Assembly: GCA_002862585.1 (NCBI GenBank)
Contig: PKDP01000145.1
Location: forward strand, 1-6,194
Source: Flavobacteriales bacterium
GTDB lineage: Bacteria; Bacteroidota; Bacteroidia; Flavobacteriales; UBA7312
Length of the DNA stretch: 6,194 nt
Direction: 5' to 3'
Translations under genes and position numbers: made by a program
Shown here: piece after piece, positions 5,672 to 6,194 of the stretch
Numbering within the stretch: position 1 is the first letter of the stretch
Layout: every line of letters starts with the position of its first letter
Notes under the pieces: model-generated
What the model was told of the DNA's origin: nothing
The model's input: only the letters and a program-made list of their open reading frames with translations
Databases searched by the model: none

Positions 5672-6073
5672 TTCCAAGTAAGATTGCAAAATAATCGTTG
5701 CACTCACCTTATCTACTAGAGCCTTATCTCTTCTTGTTTTCTTCTTTAAACCAGCATCAATCATAGTTTGAAATGCTATTTTAGAACTGAAACGCTCATC
5801 AACCCTCACAATTTTAATTTCTGGAAAAGTCTTTGAAAGTTTTTTAACAAAAGGCTCAATAAAACGAGCGCTTTCTGACGGCGAATTATCTAAATTTTTA
5901 GCCTCTCCAATCACAAAACACTCTACTTCCTCACTCTTTAAATAGTTCTCTAAAAAGAATAAAACATCTTTGGAATGAACAGTTGTCAATCCAGAAGCAA
6001 TAATCTGCTCATTATCAGTAACAGCAATCCCAACTCGCTTCTGACCATAATCTATTGCTAATAACCTTGACAT
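5660..6073 (-). CDS. ruvX: Putative pre-16S rRNA nuclease RuvX/YqgF
   Basis: This RNase H-fold protein is an essential family in many bacteria, tied to maturation of the 16S rRNA 5' end and once suspected of Holliday-junction resolution. From the ATG at 6073-6071 it has 137 residues (E. coli 138). Motifs are LAIDYGQKRVGIAVTD with acidic Asp8, VIGEAKNLD with Glu57, VDERFSS with Asp92 and Glu93, and KALVDKVSATIILQSYLES with Asp121. These supply the acidic active-site set. An ATG at 6091 would add six residues (MLYFRI) not seen in the family, so I choose the inner start, which also leaves room for a promoter. Its last 12 bases overlap the end of convergent uvrA, and dapD diverges 35 bases upstream. 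In E. coli it is called yqgF. Identity is firm; the biochemical role is from family knowledge. Confidence 0.95.
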   Translation of the reverse strand: MSRLLAIDYGQKRVGIAVTDNEQIIASGLTTVHSKDVLFFLENYLKSEEVECFVIGEAKNLDNSPSESARFIEPFVKKLSKTFPEIKIVRVDERFSSKIAFQTMIDAGLKKKTRRDKALVDKVSATIILQSYLESRA

Positions 6074-6077
6074 GATG

Positions 6078-6085
6078 CGAAAATA
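6078..6085 (-). promoter_or_regulatory. Weak candidate -7 element of ruvX
   Basis: The minus strand reads TATTTTCG followed by C, one mismatch from TAnnTTTG, and ends 4 bases before the preferred ruvX ATG. No proper -33 element is seen at 17-23 bases. It is listed because its distance to the start codon matches those seen at nth and dapD. Confidence 0.25.
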
Positions 6086-6096
6086 AAGCATTTAAC

Positions 6097-6104
6097 TATC
6101 TTTG
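6097..6104 (+). promoter_or_regulatory. Candidate -7 promoter element of dapD
   Basis: TATCTTTG followed by C is a full match to the Bacteroidota TAnnTTTG(C) element and stands only 4 bases before the dapD ATG. The expected start of transcription falls on the A of the ATG, so a leaderless mRNA is predicted. The nearest upstream TTG (6067-6069) is 27 bases away, too far for a standard -33 element. Confidence 0.5.
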
Positions 6105-6108
6105 CTGT

Positions 6109-6194
6109 ATGAATAATGAACAAAAAATAATTATTGAACAAGCTTGGGAAGACCGTAATCTGCTAAGCGACAATAATACTCAAGAAGCTATACT
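6109..6194 (+). CDS. dapD: DapD, tetrahydrodipicolinate N-succinyltransferase, N-terminal fragment (cut by right edge)
   Basis: Only 28 codons are visible: MNNEQKIIIEQAWEDRNLLS and then DNNTQEAI. The pattern IIEQAWEdRnLLsdnnTqeAI matches the start of Bacteroidota DapD proteins as I remember them (IEQAWxNRxLLxxxxTxxAIRxVIELLDxG). DapD transfers succinyl from succinyl-CoA to tetrahydrodipicolinate in the pathway to meso-diaminopimelate and lysine; it is a cytoplasmic trimer with a left-handed beta-helix, none of which is visible here. The ATG at 6109 follows a perfect TAnnTTTG element by 4 bases. It diverges from ruvX with a 35-base gap. The call rests on a short N-terminal segment, so I am fairly but not fully sure. 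Confidence 0.78.
   Translation, partial: MNNEQKIIIEQAWEDRNLLSDNNTQEAI

Noticed and set aside
6074..6091. Upstream ATG for ruvX adding MLYFRI
   Set aside because: RuvX proteins usually begin two or three residues before the LAIDYG-type strand; the ATG at 6073 fits this and avoids crowding the dapD promoter.

Overview
The window looks like a chromosomal piece of an AT-rich Bacteroidota genome, most likely from the Flavobacteriales. The evidence is the style of the RecA, UvrA, RuvX and ECF sigma proteins, the near absence of Shine-Dalgarno sequences, and several matches to the Bacteroidota -7 promoter element TAnnTTTG. It is dense, conserved housekeeping sequence. I see no insertion sequence, phage gene, CRISPR array, tRNA or rRNA. 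No stretch over 300 bases lacks a gene; the longest gap is about 184 bases (2695-2878).

Layout. Five minus-strand genes fill the left half. Read in the direction of transcription they are an ECF sigma factor (2694-2098), a small zinc-less anti-sigma-like protein (2028-1756), a strong intrinsic terminator (1733-1705), nth for endonuclease III (1690-1052), bcp for a thiol peroxidase (974-510), and recA (505 to beyond the left edge). Divergent from the sigma gene is uvrA (2879-5671, plus strand). Its stop region overlaps by 12 bases the convergent end of ruvX/yqgF (6073-5660, minus strand). A 35-base divergent gap then leads to the first 28 codons of dapD (plus strand, cut by the right edge).

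How the genes fit together. Four products protect or repair DNA: Nth does base excision of oxidised pyrimidines, Bcp removes peroxides, RecA does recombination and repair, and UvrA recognises damage for nucleotide excision repair. They sit next to an ECF sigma factor whose promoter is interleaved with that of uvrA. This could mean shared stress control, but the sequence does not show that the sigma factor drives these genes. RuvX (16S rRNA maturation) and DapD (lysine and diaminopimelate synthesis) are unrelated housekeeping neighbours.

The best leads are regulatory and structural. They are the interleaved promoters between the sigma gene and uvrA, and -7 elements only 3-4 bases from the start codons of nth, dapD and possibly ruvX, which predicts leaderless mRNAs. 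There is also a terminator with a competing hairpin just ahead of nth, a UvrA lacking the first CxxC of its first zinc finger, and a small anti-sigma-like protein without cysteines. I found no clearly new multi-gene system.
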